Source: Pseudomonas iridis (lineage in GTDB: Bacteria; Pseudomonadota; Gammaproteobacteria; Pseudomonadales; Pseudomonadaceae). Taken from it: a stretch of DNA of 64,000 nt. Within the stretch, counting starts at the first letter, position 1. Every line of letters begins with the position of its first letter. The notes under the pieces were generated by a model. The model made no database searches and was not told where the DNA came from. It worked only from the letters and a program-made list of their open reading frames with translations. The position numbers and the translations under genes were made by a program. The stretch is taken from NCBI RefSeq assembly GCF_017980685.1, contig NZ_JACXXO010000012.1:62001-126000 (forward strand). Reading direction: 5' to 3'. Shown piece by piece: positions 8,377-17,146 of the stretch.

Positions 8377-8555
8377 GGCTCCCCGGAAGAACCGCTGTCA
8401 ACTTAGCCCTTGAACCCGAAAGTTCAAGGTGGAAGATGCAGTAGACTTTAAGGCTTTCCGTCTGGCGGACATGCACACCAGCCCAACGTGCAACTTCCAG
8501 GGTAGTGCGAATCGGCTCAGGGACATCGTCAACTGGCAAGCACCCCAGGGAGTGC
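8377..8555 (-). ncRNA. ssrS: 6S RNA
   Basis: About 180 nt, the usual length in Pseudomonas. It was recognised by the conserved blocks GTCCCTGAGCCGAT, GTGTGCATGTCC, GAAAGCCTTAA and the CACCTTGAAC...GTTCAAGG hairpin, which match known 6S RNAs, and by its place between zapA and fthC. The two ends pair (CTCCCTGG with CCGGGGAG) to form the closing stem around the large central bubble. The RNA imitates an open promoter and sequesters sigma-70 RNA polymerase in stationary phase. Ends are placed to within a few bases. A TATACT -10 element precedes it. Confidence 0.93.
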
Positions 8556-8559
8556 CGCG

Positions 8560-8588
8560 AGTATACCTCAAGCGGGCGGGCGAATCAG
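8560..8588 (-). promoter_or_regulatory. Likely sigma-70 promoter of 6S RNA
   Basis: On the minus strand TATACT (8560-8565) sits about 6 bp before the inferred 5' end of the RNA. A weaker CTGATT (8583-8588) stands 17 bp further upstream as a -35 candidate. It lies within the last codons of zapA. Confidence 0.55.
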
Positions 8589-8902
8589 CCCTTGCTGATG
8601 TCCGGATCGTCGGCCAGGACCAGATCGACACGATCGAGCAAGTCACGCACCTGCTCACGGGTCGAGCCGCTGGCTTGAATGTCCGGACGCTCTTCTTTGT
8701 GCAAGAGATCGTGGGTGATGTTCAGTGCGGCCATCACAGCAATGCGGTCGGCCCCAATGACTTTGCCGCTGCTGCGGATCTCGCGCATCTTGCCGTCCAG
8801 GTAGCGTGCGGCGCTCACCAGATTGCTGCGCTCTTCCTGCGGGCAAATGATCGAATATTCTTTATCGAGGATCTGCACGGTAACGCTATTGCTTGAACTC
8901 AT
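8585..8902 (-). CDS. zapA: Cell division protein ZapA
   Basis: A 105-aa protein that binds FtsZ and bundles its filaments at the division ring. The sequence SVTVQILDKEYSIICPQEERSNLVSAARYLDGKMREIR is the conserved globular head; the rest (residues ~60-100) is a helical coiled coil used for tetramer formation. Its first four bases overlap the end of the upstream ZapB-like gene (ATGA), so the two are translationally coupled. The gene order zapA-6S RNA-fthC is the same as in many gammaproteobacteria and supports all three calls. Confidence 0.94.
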   Translation of the reverse strand: MSSSNSVTVQILDKEYSIICPQEERSNLVSAARYLDGKMREIRSSGKVIGADRIAVMAALNITHDLLHKEERPDIQASGSTREQVRDLLDRVDLVLADDPDISKG

Positions 8903-9108
8903 GAGTCTTGCTCCAGGGCCTTGAGGCGCGAAATCATCGATTCGACCTTACGCCGGGCGATTTCGTTTTTTTCAATGAGGTGCGCGCGTTCCTCGCGCCA
9001 GGTCTTTTCCTGAGCTAGTAAGAGTGCGTTTTGACTCTTTAGTTGCTCGACTCGGCCAATCAGCAGTTCGAGTCTGGCCATCAGCGCTTGCAGGTCGTTG
9101 TCTTCCAT
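8899..9108 (-). CDS. ZapB-like coiled-coil protein (TIGR02449 family)
   Basis: A 69-aa protein that is almost entirely heptad-like: LQALMARLELLIGRVEQL followed by KSQNALLLAQEKTWREERAHLIEKNEIA. Length, composition and position directly before zapA fit the short ZapB-like family of Pseudomonas. It probably works with ZapA at the division ring. The ATG at 9108 gives the usual family length; a longer in-frame start at 9201 would add 31 residues with no coiled-coil character and is not preferred. Divergent from ygfB. Confidence 0.82.
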   Translation of the reverse strand: MEDNDLQALMARLELLIGRVEQLKSQNALLLAQEKTWREERAHLIEKNEIARRKVESMISRLKALEQDS

Positions 9109-9226
9109 TGGATTCACTGTCTGATGGGTTAGCTGGCGGACAGCCTTTAATAGTCTTGGCGAGTCTGTCGATGTAGGATACAAGGCCTCCATTCTAGACA
9201 TAGCGCCGTCTGGCGCCTAGCTGCCC

Positions 9227-9787
9227 ATGACCATTGCGAATTCCCCGTACCAAGCCTTTGCCACCCTGCTGACCTCCAGCGGCCATAACGTCTCGCCTGC
9301 CGAACTGCACGGCTTGCTGCTCGGGCGCAGTTGCGCCGGTGCCGGCTTCAATGCCGACGAGTGGCTGATCGATGCCGCCGAGCTGCTCGAAAGCGAGCCC
9401 CAGGACAACATCCGCAACGCCCTGATCGGTCTGCAAGAAATGGTCAAGGGTGAGCTGACCGGCGACGACGTCACTGTCGTCCTGCTGCTGCCGACCGATG
9501 ACGCGCCACTGACTGAGCGTGCCGCCGCACTGGGCGAATGGTGCCAGGGCTTCCTCAGCGGTTTCGGCCTGAACTGCCGCGACAGCAGCATGCTCAGCAC
9601 TGAAGCCACCGAAGTGTTGCAGGATCTGGCCGCCATTTCCCAGGTGCAAGATGCTCTGGAAGAATCCGAAGACGGCGAGACCGACTACATGGAAGTCATG
9701 GAGTACCTGCGCGTGGCGCCGCTGCTGCTGTTCACGGAAACCAAAAAAGCCGACGTGCCGCCAGCCGCCAAGCCGTCGCTGCATTAA
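9227..9787 (+). CDS. YgfB family protein (UPF0149)
   Basis: A 186-aa all-helical cytoplasmic protein. NVSPAELHGLLLGRSCAG and LGEWCQGFLSGFGL are the two signature segments of the YgfB/YecA family. It is the first gene of the ygfB-pepP-ubiH-DUF4442-ubiI run, 27 bp before pepP. In P. aeruginosa a YgfB protein has been linked to control of ampDh3 expression and beta-lactam resistance; whether that holds here is inference. The promoter should lie in the 118-bp gap shared with the ZapB-like gene. Confidence 0.9.
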   Translation: MTIANSPYQAFATLLTSSGHNVSPAELHGLLLGRSCAGAGFNADEWLIDAAELLESEPQDNIRNALIGLQEMVKGELTGDDVTVVLLLPTDDAPLTERAAALGEWCQGFLSGFGLNCRDSSMLSTEATEVLQDLAAISQVQDALEESEDGETDYMEVMEYLRVAPLLLFTETKKADVPPAAKPSLH

Positions 9788-9814
9788 TCGCGAGCCAGGG
9801 AAAGCCATCTGCCC

Positions 9815-11149
9815 ATGACCCATATCCCGAAAGCGGAATACAGCCGTCGCCGCAAGGCCCTGATGGCGCAGATGGAACCCAACAGCATCGCGATTCTGCC
9901 CGCCGCCGCGGTGGCCATCCGCAACCGCGACGTCGAGCACGTCTACCGTCAGGACAGCGACTTTCAGTACCTCAGCGGTTTCCCCGAGCCGCAAGCCGTC
10001 ATCGTTTTGATGCCCGGCCGCGAGCACGGCGAATATGTTTTGTTTTGCCGTGAACGCAACGCTGAACGGGAAATGTGGGACGGCCTGCGCGCCGGCCAGG
10101 AAGGCGCGATCCGCGACTTTGGCGCCGACGACGCATTCCCTGTCACCGACATCGACGACATCCTGCCGGGCCTGATCGAAGGTCGCGACCGGGTGTATTC
10201 GGCGATGGGCAGTAACCCCGAATTTGACCGACACCTGATGGACTGGATCAACGTGATCCGCTCCAAAGCGCACCTCGGCGCCCAGCCCCCGAACGAATTC
10301 GTTGCCTTGGATCATCTGCTGCACGACATGCGCCTGTATAAATCGGCGGCAGAAGTGAAGGTGATGCGCGAAGCCGCCCGGATCTCGGCTCAGGCCCACA
10401 TCCGCGCGATGCAGGCCAGCCGCGCCGGGCTCTACGAGTACAGCCTCGAAGCCGAGCTCGATTACGAATTCCGCAAGGGCGGGGCGAAGATGCCGGCCTA
10501 CGGTTCGATCGTTGCCGCCGGGCGCAATAGCTGCATCCTGCATTACCAGCAAAATGACGCGCTGCTCAGGGACGGTGATCTGGTGCTGATCGACGCCGGT
10601 TGCGAAATCGACTGCTACGCCAGTGACATCACCCGCACCTGGCCGGTCAACGGCAAGTTTTCGCCCGAGCAGAAAGCGATCTACGAATTGGTACTCGCCT
10701 CACAGGAAGCCGCGTTCGCTGAAATAGCCCCGAACAAGCACTGGAATCAGGCGCACGAAGCCACGGTTCGAGTCATCACTGCAGGTTTGGTGAAGCTGGG
10801 CCTGTTGCAGGGCGACGTCGACGAATTGATCGCAACTGAGGCTTATAAAGCGTTTTACATGCACCGCGCCGGCCACTGGCTGGGGATGGATGTACACGAC
10901 GTCGGCGAGTACAAGGTCGGCGGCGAATGGCGCGTGCTGGAAGTCGGCATGGCGCTCACCGTGGAGCCGGGTATTTACATCGCCCCGGACAATCAGAACG
11001 TAGCGAAAAAATGGCGCGGCATTGGCGTGCGCATCGAGGATGACGTGGTAGTGACCAAGACCGGCTGTGAAATCCTCACCAACGGCGTACCGAAAACCGT
11101 CGCCGACATCGAAGCGCTGATGGCGCAAGCACGGACACACGCGGCATGA
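9815..11149 (+). CDS. pepP: Xaa-Pro aminopeptidase P
   Basis: A 444-aa cytoplasmic dimanganese peptidase that removes an N-terminal residue preceding proline. Residues ~1-170 form the N-terminal (creatinase/AMP_N) domain, including HVYRQDSDFQYLSGFPEP. The pita-bread catalytic domain carries the metal ligands in order: LIDAGCEIDCYASDITRTWP (two Asp), HRAGHWLGMDVHDVG (His), ALTVEPGIYI (Glu) and GIGVRIEDDVVV (Glu). Its stop overlaps the ubiH start (ATGA). Placement of pepP in front of ubiH and ubiI is widely conserved in gammaproteobacteria. Confidence 0.96.
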   Translation: MTHIPKAEYSRRRKALMAQMEPNSIAILPAAAVAIRNRDVEHVYRQDSDFQYLSGFPEPQAVIVLMPGREHGEYVLFCRERNAEREMWDGLRAGQEGAIRDFGADDAFPVTDIDDILPGLIEGRDRVYSAMGSNPEFDRHLMDWINVIRSKAHLGAQPPNEFVALDHLLHDMRLYKSAAEVKVMREAARISAQAHIRAMQASRAGLYEYSLEAELDYEFRKGGAKMPAYGSIVAAGRNSCILHYQQNDALLRDGDLVLIDAGCEIDCYASDITRTWPVNGKFSPEQKAIYELVLASQEAAFAEIAPNKHWNQAHEATVRVITAGLVKLGLLQGDVDELIATEAYKAFYMHRAGHWLGMDVHDVGEYKVGGEWRVLEVGMALTVEPGIYIAPDNQNVAKKWRGIGVRIEDDVVVTKTGCEILTNGVPKTVADIEALMAQARTHAA

Positions 11150-12333
11150 GTCGAGTCAATCTGGCAATCATCGGTGGCGGCCTGGTCGGCGCCAGTCTGG
11201 CATTGGCGCTGCAGGCCGGGGCCAAGGCGCGCGGCTGGAAAATCGTGCTGATCGAACCGTTCGCGCCTGGCGACAGTTGGCAGCCGAGCTACGATGCACG
11301 TTCCTCGGCGTTGTCCTTCGGCGCACGACAAATCTATCAACGGCTGGGCGTGTGGCAGGAAATCTCCCGTCGCGCCGAGCCGATCAAACAGATCCATGTG
11401 TCCGATCGTGGCCGCTTCTCCACCGCGCGGTTGTCGGCGATGGAAGAAGGTGTGCCGGCGCTCGGTTACGTGGTGGAAAACGCCTGGCTCGGCCAATGCC
11501 TGTGGCGGCACGTCGACAAGGATGTGATCAGCTGGCGTTGCCCGGCGGAAGTCACGCGCATGGAGCCGTTGTCCGACGGCTATCGCCTGACGCTTAATGA
11601 TGAAACCACCATTGAATGCGACCTCGCGGTGCTGGCCGATGGCGGGCGTTCCGGATTGCGCGAGCAGTTGGGCATCAACGTGCGCAAGCGTCCGTATAAC
11701 CAGAGTGCGCTGATCGCCAACATCACCCCGAGCGAAGCGCACAACGGCATGGCGTTCGAGCGTTTCACCGACGAGGGCCCGATGGCCTTGCTGCCGCTGC
11801 CGGATAACCGTTGCGCATTGGTCTGGACTCGTCTGGGCATGGATGCGCAACGCCTGGCCGATTTGAGCGAGCGCGATTTCCTCAGCGAATTGCAGGGCGT
11901 GTTCGGTTACCGCCTCGGCACATTGAAACAGGTGGGGGCGCGGCATTTGTATCCGCTGTCGCTGGTCGAAGCCGAAGAGCAGGTGCGCTCGCATCTGGCC
12001 GTACTTGGCAACGCCGCGCACAGTTTGCATCCGATTGCGGGGCAGGGTTTCAACCTGTCCCTGCGTGATGCCGATGCTCTCGCCGCGGCGTTGCTCGCCA
12101 GCGACAAACCGCTGGGCGATTTCGCCACGTTGCAGGCTTATCGCGAGCGTCAGCGTCTCGATCAGGACCTCACGGTGGGGTTCTCCGATCAGGTTACGCG
12201 GCTGTTTGGCAGCACCCAGCCGTTGGTATCGCTGGGGCGCAACATCGGTTTGCTCGGTCTCGACCTGTTACCACCCGCCAAGCGCTGGTTCGCCCGCCAG
12301 GCCATGGGTTTGGGAACACGTCCGGATGCTTAA
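11146..12333 (+). CDS. ubiH: UbiH, 2-octaprenyl-6-methoxyphenol hydroxylase
   Basis: A 395-aa FAD monooxygenase of ubiquinone synthesis, hydroxylating ring carbon C1. The Rossmann motif IIGGGLVGASLALALQ lies at residues ~5-20. The segment DARSSALSFGARQIYQRLGVW and the second FAD motif GNAAHSLHPIAGQGFNLSLRDADALA (residues ~286-311) are typical of the UbiH/UbiF/VisC group. It is translationally coupled to pepP, and its last 8 bp overlap the DUF4442 gene. UbiH rather than UbiI is inferred from gene order. Confidence 0.93.
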   Translation: MSRVNLAIIGGGLVGASLALALQAGAKARGWKIVLIEPFAPGDSWQPSYDARSSALSFGARQIYQRLGVWQEISRRAEPIKQIHVSDRGRFSTARLSAMEEGVPALGYVVENAWLGQCLWRHVDKDVISWRCPAEVTRMEPLSDGYRLTLNDETTIECDLAVLADGGRSGLREQLGINVRKRPYNQSALIANITPSEAHNGMAFERFTDEGPMALLPLPDNRCALVWTRLGMDAQRLADLSERDFLSELQGVFGYRLGTLKQVGARHLYPLSLVEAEEQVRSHLAVLGNAAHSLHPIAGQGFNLSLRDADALAAALLASDKPLGDFATLQAYRERQRLDQDLTVGFSDQVTRLFGSTQPLVSLGRNIGLLGLDLLPPAKRWFARQAMGLGTRPDA

Positions 12334-12811
12334 GTGGTTGAGCGACAAATTCGGAAAGGCGCGGTTGATGCGTTGGGTGATGACCTTTTACCCGCCGTAT
12401 CTTGGCGCCGGTGTTCGGGTACGGCACATCAGCGACGACTTTCGCGACATTCAGGTGTCGATGGGGTTGGGCTGGTACAACCGCAACTACGTCGGCACGC
12501 AGTTTGGCGGCAGTCTGTATTCGATGGTCGATCCTTTTTTCATGTTGATGCTGATGGAAAACCTCGGGTCGCGGTACATCGTCTGGGACAAGGCCGCCGA
12601 CATCGATTTCATTGCGCCGGGCAAAGGCCCGGTGTTCGCCCGGTTTACCATCGACGACACCTTGCTGGATGAGGTCCGTCGGCAGACCGCCACTGGCGAA
12701 AAGTACCTGCCGCAGTTGCAGGTCGATATTCATGACGGCGCCGGCAACCTTGTCGCGCGGGTCGGTAAAACCCTTTACGTGCGGCTCAAGCCGCAAGCGA
12801 GACAGGCTTAA
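12326..12811 (+). CDS. DUF4442 hotdog-fold protein
   Basis: A 161-aa protein of the DUF4442 family, predicted to adopt the hotdog (thioesterase-like) fold. Recognisable pieces are FYPPYLGAGVRVRHISDDF and the helix region NRNYVGTQFGGSLYSMVDPFFMLMLM (central hotdog helix). The gene starts inside the end of ubiH (8-bp overlap) and ends 3 bp before ubiI, so it is surely in the same transcript. No catalytic residue can be named. A role connected with ubiquinone synthesis or an acyl-CoA substrate is only suggested by position. Confidence 0.85.
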   Translation: MLKWLSDKFGKARLMRWVMTFYPPYLGAGVRVRHISDDFRDIQVSMGLGWYNRNYVGTQFGGSLYSMVDPFFMLMLMENLGSRYIVWDKAADIDFIAPGKGPVFARFTIDDTLLDEVRRQTATGEKYLPQLQVDIHDGAGNLVARVGKTLYVRLKPQARQA

Positions 12812-12814
12812 AGC

Positions 12815-14038
12815 ATGGAAATGCGCGCAGATCTGCTGATTGTCGGAGCCGGAATGGTCGGCAGCGCCCTGGCGCTGGCGTTGCAGGACAGTGGCCTGGA
12901 AGTTTTGCTGCTCGACGGCAGCCCGCTGAGCGTCAAACCGTTCGATGCCCAGGCGCCATTCGAACCGCGGGTGAGCGCGTTGTCGGCGGCCAGCCAGCGG
13001 ATTCTCGAACGCCTTGGTGTGTGGGAAGGCATCGCCAGTCGACGCAGCAGTCCGTACACCGACATGCACGTCTGGGACGGTAGCGGCACCGGGCAGATTC
13101 ACTTCTCGGCGAGCAGCGTGCATGCCGATGTACTCGGCCATATCGTCGAAAATCGTGTGGTGCAGGATGCTTTGCTCGATCGTTTGCACGATTGCGATCT
13201 GGGCATGCTGGCCAACGCACGGCTGGAACAGATGCGCCGTTCCGGCGATGACTGGTTGCTGACCCTGGCCGATGGTCGGCAGTTGCGCGCTCCGCTGGTG
13301 ATCGCGGCGGATGGCGCCAACTCAGCGGTGCGCCGTCTGACCGGTGTCGCGACCCGCGAGTGGGATTACCTGCATCACGCCATCGTCACCAGCGTGCGCA
13401 GCAGCAAGCCGCATCAGATGACGGCGTGGCAACGCTTCACCGATCACGGGCCGCTGGCGTTTCTGCCGCTGGAACGCGAGGGCCAGCAGGACTGGTGCTC
13501 GATCGTCTGGTCCACCACGCCGAGCGAAGCCGAGCGTTTGATGGCGCTGGATGAAGCGGCATTCTGCCGTGAGCTGGAGCGGGCGTTTGAAGGTCGCCTG
13601 GGCGAAGTCGTCAGTGCCGATCCCCGGCTGTGCGTGCCACTGCGTCAGCGCCACGCCAAGCGCTATGTGGCTGAAGGCCTGGCGCTGATCGGCGATGCCG
13701 CGCACACCATTCACCCGCTGGCGGGGCAGGGCGTGAACCTGGGTTTCCTCGATGCGGCGGTGCTGGCTGAAGTGCTGTTGCAGGCTAACGAGCGTGGTGA
13801 ACGGCTGGCGGATGTGAAAGTGCTGAGCCGCTACGAGCGCCGGCGCATGCCGCATAACCTGGCGTTGATGGCGGCGATGGAAGGGTTCGAGCGTTTGTTC
13901 CAGGCCAATCCGCTGCCTGTGCGCTGGTTGCGTAATGCCGGGTTGAAGCTGGTTGAGCAGATGCCTGAGGCCAAGGCGTTGTTTGTGCGTGAAGCCCTCG
14001 GTTTGACGGGTGACCTTCCGGCACTCGCAAAACCCTGA
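12815..14038 (+). CDS. ubiI: UbiI-type ubiquinone hydroxylase (UbiH/VisC family)
   Basis: A 407-aa FAD-dependent ring hydroxylase. It has the N-terminal dinucleotide motif LIVGAGMVGSALALALQ, FEPRVSALSAASQRILERLGVW, and the GDAAHTIHPLAGQGVNLGFLDAAVL motif near residues 290-315. It is paralogous to ubiH in the same operon. Pseudomonas uses UbiI for C5 hydroxylation and Coq7 in place of UbiF, so UbiI is the most likely identity. Similarity alone does not separate UbiI from UbiF, so the symbol is less certain than the family. Confidence 0.85.
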   Translation: MEMRADLLIVGAGMVGSALALALQDSGLEVLLLDGSPLSVKPFDAQAPFEPRVSALSAASQRILERLGVWEGIASRRSSPYTDMHVWDGSGTGQIHFSASSVHADVLGHIVENRVVQDALLDRLHDCDLGMLANARLEQMRRSGDDWLLTLADGRQLRAPLVIAADGANSAVRRLTGVATREWDYLHHAIVTSVRSSKPHQMTAWQRFTDHGPLAFLPLEREGQQDWCSIVWSTTPSEAERLMALDEAAFCRELERAFEGRLGEVVSADPRLCVPLRQRHAKRYVAEGLALIGDAAHTIHPLAGQGVNLGFLDAAVLAEVLLQANERGERLADVKVLSRYERRRMPHNLALMAAMEGFERLFQANPLPVRWLRNAGLKLVEQMPEAKALFVREALGLTGDLPALAKP

Positions 14039-14062
14039 GGTCTGCTTTGAGGCTGATGGCCT

Positions 14063-14088
14063 CATCGCGAGCAGGCTCACTCCTACAT
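14063..14088. repeat. Half copy of REP family B
   Basis: A single arm (CATCGCGAGCAGGCTCACTC and following bases) of the GCGAGCAGGCTCGCTCCCAC element lies just beyond ubiI. The matching second arm is missing, so it is a degenerate remnant. Confidence 0.65.
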
Positions 14089-14173
14089 TTGGCAATGCGT
14101 CCCTTTGTAGGGATTCGTTTAGCGCCATGCAACATCTGGTAACTCCTTGCCCAAGTGATCGATTGAGAACGTA

Positions 14174-14192
14174 AATGTGAGTCCTTATCATT
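14174..14192. promoter_or_regulatory. Probable Fur box
   Basis: A 19-bp imperfect palindrome of the form AATG(N11)CATT matches about 14 of 19 positions of the Pseudomonas Fur consensus. It lies 34 bp before the start codon of an iron-binding protein gene, which is where an iron-dependent operator would be expected. Confidence 0.55.
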
Positions 14193-14225
14193 TGGCCCAC
14201 ATTTCCCGACCGAGAGACCACTCCC

Positions 14226-15230
14226 ATGTTGGCACCCAAGCGTCTTCTGACCGCACTGGCCTTGACCCTGATCGGCAGCACCACTGCCCAGGCCGCCGAC
14301 GAGGTGGTGGTTTATTCCTCGCGCATCGATGAACTGATCAAACCGGTGTTTGATGCCTACACCGCCAAAACCGGGGTGAAGATCAAGTTCATCACCGACA
14401 AGGAAGCGCCGCTGATGCAGCGCATCAAGGCTGAAGGCGAAAACGCCACCGCCGACCTGCTGTTGACCGTTGATGCCGGCAACCTCTGGCAGGCCGAGCA
14501 GATGGGCATCCTGCAGCCGTTCACCTCGAAAACCATCGACGCCAATATCCCGCAGCAATACCGTGCCTCTAGCCACGCCTGGACGGGATTGAGCCTGCGC
14601 GCACGGACCATCGCCTATTCCACCCAGCGAGTGAAGCCGGGCGAACTGACCACCTACGAAGCACTGGCCGACAAGAACTGGGAAGGTCGTCTGTGCCTGC
14701 GCACGGCGAAGAAGGTCTACAACCAGTCTCTCACCGCAACCATGATCGAAGTGCATGGTGCCGAGAAGACCGAGAAGATCCTCAAGGGCTGGGTCAACAA
14801 CCTGTCCACCGATGTGTTCTCCGATGACGTTGCAGTGCTCGAAGCGATCAATGCCGGGCAGTGCGATGTCGGCATCGTCAACACCTACTACTACGGTCGC
14901 CTGCACAAGCAGAAGCCGGAACTGCCGGTGAAACTGTTCTGGCCGAATCAGGCGGATCGCGGTGTGCACGTCAACCTGTCGGGTATCGGCTTGACCAAAC
15001 ATGCACCACACCCGGAAGCCGCCAAGGCACTGGTCGAGTGGATGACCACGCCTGAGGCGCAGAAAATCTTCGCCGACGTGAACCAGGAATTCCCGGCCAA
15101 CCCTGCCGTTGCACCATCGGAAGAAGTGGCCGCATGGGGCAAGTTCATTGCCGACACCTTGCCGGTGGAAGTGGCTGGCAAGCGCCAGGCCGAAGCGATT
15201 CGCATGATGGATCGGGCGGGCTGGAACTGA
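14226..15230 (+). CDS. Fe(III) ABC transporter periplasmic binding protein (FbpA/FutA type)
   Basis: A 334-aa periplasmic ferric-ion-binding protein. A signal peptide spans residues ~1-23 (LALTLIGSTTAQA, cleavage before ADEVVVYSS). The mature start VVYSSRIDELIKPVFDAYTAKTG is typical of the family, and the paired tyrosines in CDVGIVNTYYYGRL are the usual iron ligands. It precedes its permease by 144 bp, with a REP element between them. No ATPase gene follows in this window. A Fur-like site upstream predicts induction by iron starvation. Confidence 0.92.
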   Translation: MLAPKRLLTALALTLIGSTTAQAADEVVVYSSRIDELIKPVFDAYTAKTGVKIKFITDKEAPLMQRIKAEGENATADLLLTVDAGNLWQAEQMGILQPFTSKTIDANIPQQYRASSHAWTGLSLRARTIAYSTQRVKPGELTTYEALADKNWEGRLCLRTAKKVYNQSLTATMIEVHGAEKTEKILKGWVNNLSTDVFSDDVAVLEAINAGQCDVGIVNTYYYGRLHKQKPELPVKLFWPNQADRGVHVNLSGIGLTKHAPHPEAAKALVEWMTTPEAQKIFADVNQEFPANPAVAPSEEVAAWGKFIADTLPVEVAGKRQAEAIRMMDRAGWN

Positions 15231-15249
15231 GTCTGCTGATTTAGAGAGC

Positions 15250-15328
15250 AAAAGATCGCAGCCTTCGGCAGCTCCTACAGGGTGAGCACAATCCCACTGT
15301 AGGAGTTGCCGAAGGCTGCGATCTTTTT
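15250..15328. repeat. REP-type inverted repeat, family A
   Basis: The same element as at 6771-6847: outer arms AAAGATCGCAGCCTTCGGCA / TGCCGAAGGCTGCGATCTTT around a variable centre. It lies between the iron-binding protein gene and its permease gene, where it may reduce downstream expression relative to the binding protein. Confidence 0.88.
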
Positions 15329-15374
15329 GCTTTTCTCCTTACACTCTACGTTTTTCCTCCACGAGAGTTCGCAA

Positions 15375-16991
15375 GTGGCCCACCCCGCCCAACGCCGCTG
15401 GTATCCCATCGTCTTCGCCATTGCCGCGCTGGTGCTGTTGCCCCTGAGCGTTCTGCTGCTGTCATGGCAGACCATCGATCAACAGATCTGGTCGCACCTG
15501 TGGGAAACCCAGATGCCGCGCCTGCTGGGCAACACCTTGACGCTGGTGCTCGGCGTTGGTTTCGGTGTGACGCTGCTGGGTGTGAGCCTCGCCTGGCTCA
15601 CCAGCCTTTGCGAATTCCCCGGCCGCCGCTGGCTCGATTGGGCACTGATGCTGCCCTTCGCCATCCCGGCCTATGTGCTCGCTTTTGTCTTCGTCGGCTT
15701 GCTCGACTTCGCCGGGCCCGTTCAAACCCTGCTGCGTGAATGGTTTGGTTCCGGCCTGCGGCTGCCGCGTGTTCGCTCCACCGGTGGGGTGATTCTGGTG
15801 TTGGTGCTGGTCTTCTACCCCTACGTCTATCTGCTGGCACGCACGGCGTTTCTCGCTCAGGGCAAAGGCCTGATGGAAGCCGCGCGCGTGCTCGGCCAAT
15901 CACCCTGGCAAGCCTTTTGGCGCGTAGCGTTGCCGATGGCGCGTCCGGCGATTGGTGCCGGCGTGGCACTGGCGCTGATGGAGACTCTGGCGGATTTCGG
16001 CGCGGTCTCGGTGTTCAACTTCGACACCTTCACCACGGCGATCTACAAGACCTGGTACGGCTTCTTCAGCCTGTCCAGTGCGGCCCAATTGGCCAGCCTG
16101 TTGTTGCTGGTGGTGATGCTGGTGCTGTACGGCGAACGTCGTGCACGCGGCGCGAACCGGGCGAGCAACGAGCGTCCGCGGATCAAGGCGCTGTATCACC
16201 TGCGCGGGCTCAAGGCTGTCGCGGCGATGAGTTGGTGCGTATTGGTCTTCGCCTGCGCGTTTGTGATTCCGGTTTTGCAATTGGTCGTGTGGTTCTGGCA
16301 GCGCGGGCGTTTCGATCTCGATGAGCGCTACGCCGGGTTGATCCTCCACACCCTCTATCTGGGTGGCATGGCGGCGTTGATCACTGTCAGCGTTGCGTTG
16401 CTGCTGGCGTTCGCCCGACGGTTGGCGCCGACCCGGGCGATCCGCTCCGGGGTCAGTCTGGCCAACCTCGGTTACGCCCTGCCGGGCTCGGTGTTGGCCG
16501 TGTCGATCATGCTCGCCTTCAGTTATCTGGATCGCGAACTGGTGATTCCGCTTTCGGGCTGGCTCGGTGGTGCAGGCAAGCCCTTGTTGCTCGGCAGTCT
16601 GGCGGCGTTGCTGATGGCGTATCTGGTGCGGTTTATTGCCGTCGCGTATGGCCCGCTGGAAAACAGTCTGGCGCGTATACGGCCATCTTTGCCGGAAGCG
16701 GCACGTAGCCTGGGTGTCAGTGGGCCGCGACTGTTTTTCAAAGTGTATCTGCCGCTGTTGCTGCCCGGTACGTTGAGCGCGGCGCTGCTGGTGTTCGTCG
16801 ATGTGCTCAAGGAAATGCCGGCAACCCTGCTGATGCGCCCGTTTGGCTGGGACACGCTGGCCGTACGCATCTTTGAAATGACCAGCGAAGGCGAATGGGC
16901 GAGGGCGTCGTTGCCGGCGCTGACCCTGATTCTGGTCGGACTATTGCCGGTCATTGGTCTGATCCGTCGCTCGGCGCACCGAAACACTTAG
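15375..16991 (+). CDS. Iron ABC transporter permease (FbpB/HitB type)
   Basis: A 538-aa inner-membrane permease made of two fused BinB/ThiP-like halves, about 12 helices in all. The EAA loops that contact the ATPase are seen in both halves: LMEAARVLGQSPWQAFWRVALPMARPAIGAG and LPEAARSLGVSGPRLFFKVYLPLLLPG. GTG at 15375 is chosen as start because it follows a GAGAG site and begins at the usual position before the first helix; a longer in-frame ATG at 15306 lies inside the REP repeat. With the preceding binding protein it imports ferric iron; the ATPase must be encoded elsewhere. Confidence 0.92.
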   Translation: MAHPAQRRWYPIVFAIAALVLLPLSVLLLSWQTIDQQIWSHLWETQMPRLLGNTLTLVLGVGFGVTLLGVSLAWLTSLCEFPGRRWLDWALMLPFAIPAYVLAFVFVGLLDFAGPVQTLLREWFGSGLRLPRVRSTGGVILVLVLVFYPYVYLLARTAFLAQGKGLMEAARVLGQSPWQAFWRVALPMARPAIGAGVALALMETLADFGAVSVFNFDTFTTAIYKTWYGFFSLSSAAQLASLLLLVVMLVLYGERRARGANRASNERPRIKALYHLRGLKAVAAMSWCVLVFACAFVIPVLQLVVWFWQRGRFDLDERYAGLILHTLYLGGMAALITVSVALLLAFARRLAPTRAIRSGVSLANLGYALPGSVLAVSIMLAFSYLDRELVIPLSGWLGGAGKPLLLGSLAALLMAYLVRFIAVAYGPLENSLARIRPSLPEAARSLGVSGPRLFFKVYLPLLLPGTLSAALLVFVDVLKEMPATLLMRPFGWDTLAVRIFEMTSEGEWARASLPALTLILVGLLPVIGLIRRSAHRNT

Positions 16992-17146
16992 TCGTCAGTC
17001 CTGAATCATGCGGCTACAATGCGCGGCATTCGGTGCGGTTCGTCTGACACACCCGTTCGCTGGAAACAGCTCAAAGCCTTATATTTCGAGGCTTTCAGCC
17101 GTGCAGCGGCAGTCCGCACCCTCGCCACGCCCGGAAGGAGAAACCC

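Noticed and set aside
9194..10552. 452-codon minus-strand ORF opposite ygfB and pepP
   Set aside because: Its translation is rich in His, Gln, Arg and Val with no domain sense. It is an antisense shadow caused by GC-rich codon use of pepP and ygfB, both firmly identified.
16992..17146. Possible glycine riboswitch before gcvT
   Set aside because: The conserved aptamer core words are not present; only a promoter-like element and a Shine-Dalgarno site can be seen.
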